A stretch of DNA of 13,250 nucleotides, taken from the NCBI GenBank assembly GCA_021160685.1, contig JAGHCC010000462.1, forward strand, positions 1-13,250, given 5' to 3'. Each line of letters starts with the position of its first letter. Position 1 is the stretch's first letter. This DNA is from Desulfobulbaceae bacterium. GTDB lineage: Bacteria; Desulfobacterota; Desulfobulbia; Desulfobulbales; SURF-16. Of the stretch, positions 1 through 5,988 are shown one piece after another. The notes beneath the pieces are model-generated. The model saw only the letters and a list, made by a program, of their open reading frames with translations, was not told where the DNA came from and did no database searches. Made by a program: the position numbers and the translations under genes.

Positions 1-2
1 AT

Positions 3-75
3 ATAGCTCGCAGACCTGATCGTCCAAATATGGGTCTGACACCGCTTTGCTGTTATCCAAAATTCACATTTCGGT
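3..75 (+). pseudogene. Possible C-terminal remnant of a gene running in from the left edge
   Basis: One frame is open from the left edge to a TAG at 73-75 (24 codons). It contains the stretch RPNMGLT, which reminds me of the KPNMGLT signature seen in RhuM/Fic-associated proteins. The residues after it (PLCCYPKF) do not continue that family, so if real this is a truncated or frameshifted end. The stretch is short enough to be chance. Very tentative. Confidence 0.13.
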
Positions 76-135
76 AGTTTTTTGTAATAATTGATTATCA
101 AGCCGAATATTTACCAATTGCAAATCCGGCGGTTG

Positions 136-206
136 GGGACGCAAAGACATGAAATGGTGTGCCGGCATGGTAAAGAACCGTGGATGCCGGCGTCTCTTTG
201 TGTCCC
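136..206. repeat. Long nested imperfect hairpin
   Basis: Bases 136-151 pair with 191-206. The outer GGGACGCAAAGA pairs with TCTTTGTGTCCC allowing one G-T wobble, and there is one mismatch (148/194). Inside, CCGGCAT (162-168) pairs exactly with ATGCCGG (184-190), and GGT (169-171) can pair with ACC (177-179) around a 5-base loop. No T-run follows, so it is not an ordinary terminator. The string GGGACGCAAAG is also a hallmark of the GEMM-I cyclic-di-GMP aptamer, but the rest of that fold is not clearly present. It could equally be a REP/MITE-type palindrome. Confidence 0.5.
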
Positions 207-211
207 GTTAA

Positions 212-357
212 CTAGGAGGCTGTCCGAGAATGCACTTTCCCCCAACTCTTCGTTATTTCAAAAAAATAATTCTCGTAATATCAACTATATGACTGTGCTT
301 ATTTTTTCGAAATGCCTCGATTTGAGAAAAAATTGCTGTTCTCGGACAGCCTCCTAG
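212..357. mobile_element. MITE-like element, 146 bp, perfect 19-bp terminal inverted repeats
   Basis: CTAGGAGGCTGTCCGAGAA at 212-230 is the exact reverse complement of 339-357. The outermost four bases are CTAG at both ends. CTAG is self-complementary, so these bases may be a duplicated target rather than part of the inverted repeat. Beyond 19 bp the arms still resemble each other loosely (GCAC-TTT against GCAATTTT). The interior is AT-rich with no transposase, so it would have to be mobilised in trans or be the residue of an internally deleted insertion sequence. The parent family is not identified. Confidence 0.7.
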
Positions 358-599
358 GTGACATGTCTATCAATGAAGATATCTGTAACGACTCAGGGAT
401 GACGCTTTAAAATGTCCCGCAAGCTCGCTTATCGGAGCCTTTAATCTATCTTCCGTGGGACGTTACAAGAACGTGACATATTAACCATATCAGAAAGGGC
501 ATGTCAAGAAGCAAAGCTGGAAACAGGCGAACACCGAAACCGTTACCAAGAGCACGGGTTTCGACAAATTACATAGCCGTAAGCGTTTACCAGCACCAA
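358..599. other. Non-coding spacer downstream of hemA
   Basis: I see no supportable gene. Short complementary segments occur: TGTAACG (384-390) with CGTTACA (461-467), GTCCC (414-418) with GGGAC (457-461), and GAAACC near 535 with GGTTTC near 560. None is followed by a T-run in the direction of hemA transcription, so I cannot point to a clear hemA terminator here. Together with 1-211 and the inverted-repeat element, the whole 599-base left end lacks a convincing gene. Confidence 0.4.
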
Positions 600-1886
600 T
601 CACTGGGGGTTGAAGGAATCCTTGTCCAGGGAAAACATCTGCCGAATCAAATCCAGTTTCTGCTGTTTCTGTTCAACAGTATGGTTTTCCTTCAAAAACA
701 GAATAGGATCATGTAGCAGCTTATTGATGATCGATCCGGTCAGTTTATCAATGGATTTTTTGTCTTTTTTGCTCAAATCGAGATGGCTGAAGGTTTTTTT
801 CAGCTCCGCCTTGCGAATTCCATCGGCTTTTTTCATCAAGGCCGTGATGGTTGGCGAGAGTTCCATGTTGTCAAGCCACTGCAGAAATTTCAGGCAATCT
901 TCGCTCACTATTCTTTCAGCAACGCCCGCTTCCTGCTCCCGTTCCGATTTATTCATCTCCACGACATTGTTCAAGTCATCCACATCATAAAGAAAGACAT
1001 TTTCCAGATCGTTTAATTTCGGATCCAGATCCCGGGGCACAGCAATATCAATCAAAAACAGTGGACGGTTTCTCCGCTTACGCATCACCGATCTGACATC
1101 ATCTTTATGAAGAATAAAACCCGGTGCGCCGGTGGAGCTGATCAGGATATCAACAACCTCAAGCTGGGGGATCAATTCGGAAAGAGAGACTGCCAACCCC
1201 TTAAAACACCGGGCCAGGGTGACGGCCCGTTCCAGGGTTCGGTTAGCGACAATCACCTCGGCAACCCCCTGATTAACCAGATGTTCAGCGGCAAGCTCCG
1301 CCATCTCGCCGGCCCCCACCAGTAGAACCTTCTTGTTGTCAAGTTTGCCGAAAATCTTTTTGGCCAGTTCCACGGCGGCATAACTGATTGACACGGCGTG
1401 ACCGCCAATATCGGTTTCCGTACGAATACGTTTGGCGACGGAAAAAGCCTTGTGCAGCATCCGGTTCAAAATAACGCCCGGTCCTCCGCAGTCAGAGGAT
1501 TTTCGGTAGGCATCCTTGAGCTGTCCAAGAATCTGCGGCTCGCCGACCACCATTGAATCCAGGCTGGACGCCACGCGAAACAGATGATGGATTGCCGCGC
1601 TACCTTGGTGCAGATAGGTATATTCTTCCGCCTCTTCTGTGGACACGGCGCAGTTACTGAACAGAAACCGGCGCACGGCACGGGCCGCTTCTTCCTGTTG
1701 CCTACTCGTATAAATCACCTCAACCCTGTTACAGGTTGACAGGAAACAAAATTCATCACAGACATCAATGGCCTTGAGGTTGGCAAAGGGCGCTTCCGGA
1801 TCATCTGAAAAAGACAGCTTTTCGCGGACCGCAACCGGCGCTGTTTTATGATTCACTCCAAGAATCTGGATTGTATCAACGGACAT
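600..1886 (-). CDS. hemA: Glutamyl-tRNA reductase
   Basis: This cytoplasmic enzyme reduces glutamyl-tRNA(Glu) with NADPH to glutamate-1-semialdehyde, the first committed step of C5 tetrapyrrole synthesis. At 428 residues it has the usual family length. The catalytic motif STCNR is at 50-54 (nucleophile Cys52), the substrate-pocket NHKTAP at 12-17, the conserved GEPQILGQ at 115-122, and the NADPH-binding VLLVGAGEM at 187-195. The rest is the C-terminal helical dimerisation region. It is the last gene of the minus-strand operon and overlaps the end of ccsA by 11 bases. A GGAG lies 9 bases upstream of the ATG, inside ccsA, so translation is probably coupled. Its downstream side is non-coding and shows no clear terminator. 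Product assignment is very secure. Confidence 0.97.
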   Translation of the reverse strand: MSVDTIQILGVNHKTAPVAVREKLSFSDDPEAPFANLKAIDVCDEFCFLSTCNRVEVIYTSRQQEEAARAVRRFLFSNCAVSTEEAEEYTYLHQGSAAIHHLFRVASSLDSMVVGEPQILGQLKDAYRKSSDCGGPGVILNRMLHKAFSVAKRIRTETDIGGHAVSISYAAVELAKKIFGKLDNKKVLLVGAGEMAELAAEHLVNQGVAEVIVANRTLERAVTLARCFKGLAVSLSELIPQLEVVDILISSTGAPGFILHKDDVRSVMRKRRNRPLFLIDIAVPRDLDPKLNDLENVFLYDVDDLNNVVEMNKSEREQEAGVAERIVSEDCLKFLQWLDNMELSPTITALMKKADGIRKAELKKTFSHLDLSKKDKKSIDKLTGSIINKLLHDPILFLKENHTVEQKQQKLDLIRQMFSLDKDSFNPQ

Positions 1887-2691
1887 AGGAATGTGCTCCG
1901 GAAAGCAGATATGTGACTCCCCACAGGGTGAAGAGTACGGAACAAAAACCGATGATGGCCATAATGGCTACCCGCCTGCCCCGCCAGCCCACGGTAAAAC
2001 GCAGATGCAGCAGGGCGGCGTACAGAAACCAGGTAATGAGCGACCAGGTTTCCTTGGGATCCCAATGCCAGTATGAGCCCCAGGCCTGTTTGGCCCAGAA
2101 GGATCCGGTAATAATCCCAGCCGTCATCAGGGGAAAACCGATGGCGATACAGTGCTGATTCAGACTGTCCAGGGCTTCCAAAGAAGGAAGCCTGGAAAAA
2201 AACAGACCAAACCTCTTTTGTTTGAGCTCCCGTTCCTGAAGGAGATACATGATGCCGCCGCAAAAGGCCAGAGCCAGAAAACCGTTGGCCATAATGGCGA
2301 TACTGGCATGGATTGGCAGCCAGGCGCTTTGCAGGGCCGGCGGCAGAGGGGTGATCTCCCGGGAAGACAGGGCCGCTATAACCATCAGACTCATGATGAC
2401 AATTGAGACAAAGGTGCCGAAATTTTTAACCCTGTAACGCCAGCGGAAAGAGAGAAAGGCCCAGGTCACGGACCAGGCAAAAAAAGAAACAGTATCATGA
2501 TGCGTGGTTAAAGGAGTGTGGCCGGCGGCAATATAACGGCCAATGATGATAATTGTATGAACCAGGCCTGTGGCAAGCAAAATATTGCGGGCCGTTGTCC
2601 GGATTGTCTTTTTCTGGGTGATAAAAAAAACAATGTAAGAGGCGGTTGCCATAGCATAGCCCGCAAAAGCCAAAGCAAAAAGCAGGGTCAT
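1876..2691 (-). CDS. ccsA: CcsA/HemX-type cytochrome c assembly protein
   Basis: A 271-residue, very hydrophobic protein with about eight predicted membrane helices (roughly 2-24, 35-55, 66-82, 92-108, 125-150, 183-200, 213-233, 243-262). The tryptophan-rich WGSYWHWDPKE at 204-214 is the WWD heme-handling motif of the CcsA/CcmC/CcmF superfamily. His128 and His267 (in GAHSYV at the C terminus) sit where heme-ligating histidines flank the WWD domain in this family. The likely role is presenting heme for covalent attachment to periplasmic c-type cytochromes. The short form next to hemA also resembles HemX, which in Bacillus influences HemA level. The ATG overlaps the stop of the upstream gene by 4 bases (ATGA). 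Its CcsB/ResB partner is not in this window. Confidence 0.9.
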   Translation of the reverse strand: MTLLFALAFAGYAMATASYIVFFITQKKTIRTTARNILLATGLVHTIIIIGRYIAAGHTPLTTHHDTVSFFAWSVTWAFLSFRWRYRVKNFGTFVSIVIMSLMVIAALSSREITPLPPALQSAWLPIHASIAIMANGFLALAFCGGIMYLLQERELKQKRFGLFFSRLPSLEALDSLNQHCIAIGFPLMTAGIITGSFWAKQAWGSYWHWDPKETWSLITWFLYAALLHLRFTVGWRGRRVAIMAIIGFCSVLFTLWGVTYLLSGAHSYVR

Positions 2692-3383
2692 GATCTTTCT
2701 CTCTCAAAAAGCATACTGTCCTGTTCCATTTCTGTAAGAGCGGCAAGATTGACATCATCGCCAAGGATCAGGCGGATATGCTCTTTAATCCTGTCCCATC
2801 TGCCGGCCTGCATCCAGACAAGCAGATCCTGATGCAGCAATTTTTCAAAAATGATCTTGTTTTCCGAGTGAGGTCTACCCAGGGCCAGGACAAGGGGCCG
2901 TAGACGGCCAAGCAGATCAAGCAGGATCTCGTATTCGGGGCCAAACTGCTTTTCCAGATCTTTCCGCAGCCGCCTGGCCAGGGCCGGACTCTTACCGGAA
3001 GTCGAGATAGATACGGTCAACGCCCCCCGCCGCACCGAGGCGGGCAGGATAAAGTTGCACCATTTCGGCACATCGGCCACGTTAAGCAGGGTGTTATGCT
3101 TATCGGCCTCGGCATGGATCTCTTCCTGGGCCCGGGAATCATTAGTTGCGGCAATAACCAGAAAAGCTCCGGCCAGATCACCGCTGCAGTACAGGCGGGG
3201 AGTCCAGTCAATCCCGCCCTTATCACTCAATTCCTGGAGAACGGGCGTCAATTCCGGGCTGATGACCCTTACACGAGCACCACACTCAAGCAGGCCGCAA
3301 ACCTTTCTTTCGGCCACCCTGCCGCCGCCGATAACAATACAATTCCGGCCACGGATATCAAGATTGATCGGGAAATATTCCAT
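2688..3383 (-). CDS. Precorrin-2 dehydrogenase / sirohydrochlorin ferrochelatase (CysG N-terminal type)
   Basis: A 231-residue protein matching the N-terminal half of CysG, or SirC/Met8. It oxidises precorrin-2 to sirohydrochlorin with NAD+ and in some members also inserts iron to give siroheme. A Rossmann nucleotide-binding motif (VIGGGRVAERK) lies at 17-27. Asp104 in NVADVPKWCNF matches the position of the catalytic aspartate in CysG, and SISTSGKSP at 125-133 is the conserved loop of the dimerisation region. There is no uroporphyrinogen methyltransferase domain, so SUMT must be encoded elsewhere. The start lies one base past the stop of the MBL gene, and the end overlaps ccsA by 4 bases. 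Whether it is mono- or bifunctional cannot be decided from sequence. Confidence 0.92.
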   Translation of the reverse strand: MEYFPINLDIRGRNCIVIGGGRVAERKVCGLLECGARVRVISPELTPVLQELSDKGGIDWTPRLYCSGDLAGAFLVIAATNDSRAQEEIHAEADKHNTLLNVADVPKWCNFILPASVRRGALTVSISTSGKSPALARRLRKDLEKQFGPEYEILLDLLGRLRPLVLALGRPHSENKIIFEKLLHQDLLVWMQAGRWDRIKEHIRLILGDDVNLAALTEMEQDSMLFERERS

Positions 3384-3384
3384 T

Positions 3385-4017
3385 TTATCTCACAATCGGG
3401 ATTTCCACCCGGATCTTACCTTCAAGCCCTCTGGCAAATCGCTGAGCATCCTTTTCATCACCGACGATAGAGCCAAAATGCATGGGAATCGCTACTTGGG
3501 GATTAATGTCAAGGGCGGCCTGCACCGCCTCATCTGCGGTCATGACATAGGTTCCGGAGACCGGCAGCAGAGCGATATCAGTCTCAATTTCCTTTAGTTC
3601 CGGAATGTAATCCGTGTCACCGGCATGATAGATACGAACACCTTCAACCGTGACGATAAAACCAAGCCAGTTGTTGGCCTTGGGATGAAACTTCTTATCA
3701 ATATTATAGGAAGGCACCGCCGTGATACTGATGTTGCCTGCCTCGCAGCTTTCGCCCGGCAGCAGGGTTGTAACATGACCTGTCAATTTTTTTGCCGACT
3801 GCGGTTCCGTGACAATTATTGTCTCCGGTTGCTGAATCTTGGCAATATCGTCTTCAGAACAGTGGTCAAAATGATCGTGGGTCACCAGAATCAGATCTGC
3901 CGGCGGCAAATCGCCGCTCAGCTTAAAAGGATCAAAATAAATCGTCTGACCTCCGGCCTGGAGAAGAAAAGCATCATGGCCCAGCCACTGAAGTCGCTTT
4001 AAGATATCCTCAATCAT
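3385..4017 (-). CDS. MBL-fold metal-dependent hydrolase (UlaG/UPF0173-like)
   Basis: A 210-residue metallo-beta-lactamase-fold protein without signal peptide, so cytoplasmic. The di-metal site is visible: THDHFDH at 46-52 (H47, H49, D51, H52), YHAGDTD at 130-136 (H131, D134) and PMHFG at 179-183 (H180). The compact length and the WLGHDAF start (11-17) fit the UPF0173/UlaG-like branch. The substrate is unknown. It is the first gene of the tetrapyrrole operon, with GGGAGG placed 7 bases before the ATG. The one-base gap to the precorrin-2 dehydrogenase suggests co-translation, though a role in tetrapyrrole metabolism is only guilt by association. Confidence 0.88.
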   Translation of the reverse strand: MIEDILKRLQWLGHDAFLLQAGGQTIYFDPFKLSGDLPPADLILVTHDHFDHCSEDDIAKIQQPETIIVTEPQSAKKLTGHVTTLLPGESCEAGNISITAVPSYNIDKKFHPKANNWLGFIVTVEGVRIYHAGDTDYIPELKEIETDIALLPVSGTYVMTADEAVQAALDINPQVAIPMHFGSIVGDEKDAQRFARGLEGKIRVEIPIVR

Positions 4018-4350
4018 TTTTTAACCTCCCGATGACATAACAAAAGCACAACTTGATTAAAATTTCAGGGCAACCTACCATATTCGAAAAAATTGAGCAA
4101 TTTTTCAAAAATCCGTGTTGGCATCGTCACAGGTGGGGCGCTGGCAAACTCTTACGTTTTGTTTCTTTTTCGTAGGCGCGCAAATTAAAAAAAGGTGGGT
4201 ATTCTGGATGAAATGCTGCGAAAGACACTGGGAACTGGTAAATTGAACGAAAAAAATCGGCAACCGTTCAACCTTTGTCTGCGTTGCTTGCACGATGCCA
4301 TTGATGCATTTTTATGACTGGAGCGCTTTTAACTTAAGGAGCTTAATAAC
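4018..4350. other. Divergent intergenic region, no secure gene
   Basis: This 333-base spacer lies between the divergent tetrapyrrole operon and the yjbQ-like gene, so it should hold both promoters. I could not pick convincing -35/-10 pairs. A near-perfect AT palindrome (AAAAATTG-AG-CAATTTTT, 4088-4105) lies about 70 bases from the operon start and could be an operator or a weak terminator-like hairpin. Most of the remainder is the two-frame minus-strand sequence listed separately. Confidence 0.4.
4105..4301 (-). other. Possible repeated or decayed short coding element with two overlapping frames
   Basis: On the minus strand, an ATG at 4301 opens a 38-codon Arg-rich frame (starting MASCKQRRQRLNG) that ends in a TAA at 4185-4187, right at a run of seven T. 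A second frame (GTG at 4293, 62 codons) carries on to 4105, ending with CQRPTCDDANTDF. A single shift at the T7 run would join the N-terminal part of one frame to the C-terminal part of the other. Neither frame has a good ribosome binding site. I have an unverified impression of having seen similar peptides called in related genomes, which would fit a dispersed repeat more than a functional gene. Confidence 0.3.
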
Positions 4351-4749
4351 ATGAACAGCGGACAATTTTCCGTATCATCATCAAATTACATGGAACTTAT
4401 TGACATTACACCCCAGGTGGGAAAAGAGATCGCAAAGAGCTCCATTCAAAACGGCATCTGTCATCTCTACAATCCGCACACAACAGCCGGGCTGACAATC
4501 AATGAGGGGGCGGATCCGGCCGTGCGGACGGATATTATCAAGGCATTAAAAGAGATCATTCCCTTTGACCTTGCCTATCAGCACATGGAGGGCAACTCGC
4601 CTTCCCATGTTCTGTCTTCGCTGTTCGGCTGCTCGGAGATGGTTTTCATCGAAAACAACAGGCTTGTTCTCGGCACATGGCAAAAGATCTATTTCTGTGA
4701 ATTTGACGGGCCCCGGACAAGGAAGGTGCTTTGGCGAATCTCAAGCTAA
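4351..4749 (+). CDS. YjbQ/UPF0047 family protein
   Basis: A 132-residue single-domain protein of the YjbQ (UPF0047) family. Members are small cytoplasmic beta-sandwich trimers with a conserved His-rich pocket. E. coli YjbQ has been linked to a weak thiamine-phosphate synthase activity, but the physiological role is uncertain. Conserved motifs are visible: NPHTTAGLTINEGADP at 41-56 (His43, Glu52, Asp55), HMEGNSPSH at 78-86, GTWQ at 108-111 and FCEFDGPR at 115-122. The family-typical length argues for an intact gene. AAGGAG at 4336-4341, nine bases before the ATG, supports the start. It converges with the PilZ gene with only 4 bases between the stops. Confidence 0.92.
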   Translation: MNSGQFSVSSSNYMELIDITPQVGKEIAKSSIQNGICHLYNPHTTAGLTINEGADPAVRTDIIKALKEIIPFDLAYQHMEGNSPSHVLSSLFGCSEMVFIENNRLVLGTWQKIYFCEFDGPRTRKVLWRISS

Positions 4750-4753
4750 GGGC

Positions 4754-5503
4754 TCACTCAAAGCTTTTGCGCATTACTTCCAGTTCCCGTTGCCGGACAT
4801 ATTGAAGAATGCGTCTTTCCTCTTTTGCTCCAGAAAAAAGACGAATACCGAATTGTTCCTGCTCTGTTCCTGGGATTTTCATACTCCGCACCACCTTTCC
4901 CTCCGGCACGGTGAAACGCACGGCCTTTTGTTTCACCTGTTTTGTTCCGGAATTCCCGGGAAGAGTGATTAAAATTTCCTTGATGGTTTTGCCATACAGG
5001 TTAACCCCGTGATCCTGTCCGGCCGAGACCAACATGCCGCCGGCACTGATATCCAACACTTTAAACTTGCATTTTTTCTTATTATACACAAAAGTGGCTT
5101 TACTTCCCTGGGGCGTCGCGACACGAAAAAGTGTCCTCCGCTGGAGCATGAACATTTCCGTGGGTTTTCGCAGACACAGCCCATCCTTTGAAACTGACAG
5201 GACAGGGGCGGGAAAATGATTCCACAAATCGGCTCCATCCTTGAAAACAACTTTAACCTTATTCACTTCCGGCCAGTCTTTGGGCTTGTCTATTAATATT
5301 TGCCGCTCTTGAATGGCATAAATGATCGTGGCCTGTGACTGGTAGCCTTTGGCATACAGGACAACCATGACACCATCATTTTTTAACCGCCTTAGACAAT
5401 GTTCAATAATGACGGATGATTGAGTGACCTCATAACCGCGTTTCCAGGCAACCCAGCCTGTTTTAGCGGCCGGATTGATCTTTTTATTATTTTGAAAAAT
5501 CAT
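4754..5503 (-). CDS. PilZ-domain protein, probable cyclic-di-GMP effector
   Basis: A 249-residue soluble protein with a YcgR-like layout: an N-terminal regulatory region (about 1-115) followed by a PilZ domain (about 120-245). The c-di-GMP-binding signatures are intact: QRRTLFR at 121-127 provides RxxxR (R123, R127), and DISAGG at 151-156 provides [D/N]xSxxG. It most likely senses cyclic-di-GMP and adjusts motility or surface behaviour through a partner protein. No output domain or partner gene is present here. The ATG has no evident Shine-Dalgarno sequence, and the leader is extremely AT-rich, so the exact start is uncertain. It is divergent from the small gene at 5543, with 39 bases between them. 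Confidence 0.88.
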   Translation of the reverse strand: MIFQNNKKINPAAKTGWVAWKRGYEVTQSSVIIEHCLRRLKNDGVMVVLYAKGYQSQATIIYAIQERQILIDKPKDWPEVNKVKVVFKDGADLWNHFPAPVLSVSKDGLCLRKPTEMFMLQRRTLFRVATPQGSKATFVYNKKKCKFKVLDISAGGMLVSAGQDHGVNLYGKTIKEILITLPGNSGTKQVKQKAVRFTVPEGKVVRSMKIPGTEQEQFGIRLFSGAKEERRILQYVRQRELEVMRKSFE

Positions 5504-5542
5504 TTATTTTTTATTATCAAATCTTAAAATTTACTATAAATC

Positions 5543-5803
5543 ATGGAAAAACAATCAGAAGAGCAACTTGCCTGTCAATTCTCGGAAATCTGTTTTGGAC
5601 TCGATCGCGACATGGATTGCAGGTCACTGGCTGCCTTTTTAAAAAGATTCAGCAATGATACCCTGCTGGCCACCCTCATTCCCCGAATGTCGGATGACGA
5701 CATCACGGCAACCCTTGACTTCTTGACCGGTATCATGCACAAACATCTGCGGGAAAATGAATACCACCGTCTTTTCCTTGCCGAGAAAAAAGAGAAAGAA
5801 TAA
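5543..5803 (+). CDS. Small helical protein of unknown function
   Basis: An 86-residue protein I do not recognise. It is charged, lacks a signal peptide or membrane segment, and looks largely alpha-helical. It has three cysteines (residues 11, 17 and 26), a middle region built on SLAAFLKRF and DDITATLDFLTGIM, and a basic/acidic tail (EKKEKE). It is divergent from the PilZ gene across 39 AT-rich bases with no clear Shine-Dalgarno sequence. The normal codon pattern and the lack of a good competing frame support a real gene. Transcription probably ends at the terminator in the inverted-repeat element downstream. A link to the PilZ protein is suggested only by position. Confidence 0.65.
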   Translation: MEKQSEEQLACQFSEICFGLDRDMDCRSLAAFLKRFSNDTLLATLIPRMSDDDITATLDFLTGIMHKHLRENEYHRLFLAEKKEKE

Positions 5804-5849
5804 CGTTGACAGTCTATCCTGTTTCAAAATCCTTTTACCTTTATTTAGA

Positions 5850-5943
5850 AGTAATTTCTCAATAAGTGGAGGTATACCGACAACCTCCCCCTTTATTAAA
5901 GGGGGATTTTTTTTAGGTTGCCGCCACTTATTGAGAAGTTACT
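5850..5943. mobile_element. 94-bp MITE-like inverted-repeat element carrying a terminator
   Basis: The ends AGTAATTTCTCAATAAGTGG (5850-5869) and CCACTTATTGAGAAGTTACT (5924-5943) are inverted repeats with a single mismatch over 20 bp. TTTAGA occurs directly on both sides (5844-5849 and 5944-5949), as expected of a 6-bp target-site duplication; TTTAGAA matches if one more base is counted. A second pair, CAACCT/AGGTTG (5881-5886 and 5915-5920), brackets a GC-rich hairpin. There is no coding capacity. The structure fits a non-autonomous element inserted just upstream of the ubiD-type gene. Confidence 0.7.
5887..5914 (+). terminator. Rho-independent terminator inside the inverted-repeat element
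   Basis: CCCCCTTT (5887-5894) pairs perfectly with AAAGGGGG (5898-5905) around a 3-base loop. One A and then eight T (5907-5914) follow. This is a canonical intrinsic terminator for plus-strand transcription and would end the transcript of the small gene at 5543. On the minus strand there is no T-run after the hairpin, so it should be directional. Confidence 0.85.
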
Positions 5944-5988
5944 TTTAGAATAGCAAAATTACAAAGATTGGCCAAGGAGTAGAGCGCA

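Noticed and set aside
91..357. 88-codon plus-strand open frame
   Set aside because: It runs through the long hairpin and both ends of the MITE-like element. No Shine-Dalgarno sequence and no recognisable protein features.
535..561. GAAACC/GGTTTC hairpin as hemA terminator
   Set aside because: Short stem, long loop and no T-run in the direction of hemA transcription.
3055..3597. 180-codon plus-strand open frame
   Set aside because: Antisense to the precorrin-2 dehydrogenase and MBL genes, whose motifs are clear. Composition looks like a shadow.
4288..4316. Possible promoter TTGCAC-N17-TTTATG before the YjbQ-like gene
   Set aside because: The -35 box matches only three consensus bases, too weak to list.
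5806..5811. Perfect TTGACA hexamer upstream of the UbiD-family gene
   Set aside because: No acceptable -10 at 16-18 bases, and a strong terminator lies between it and the gene.
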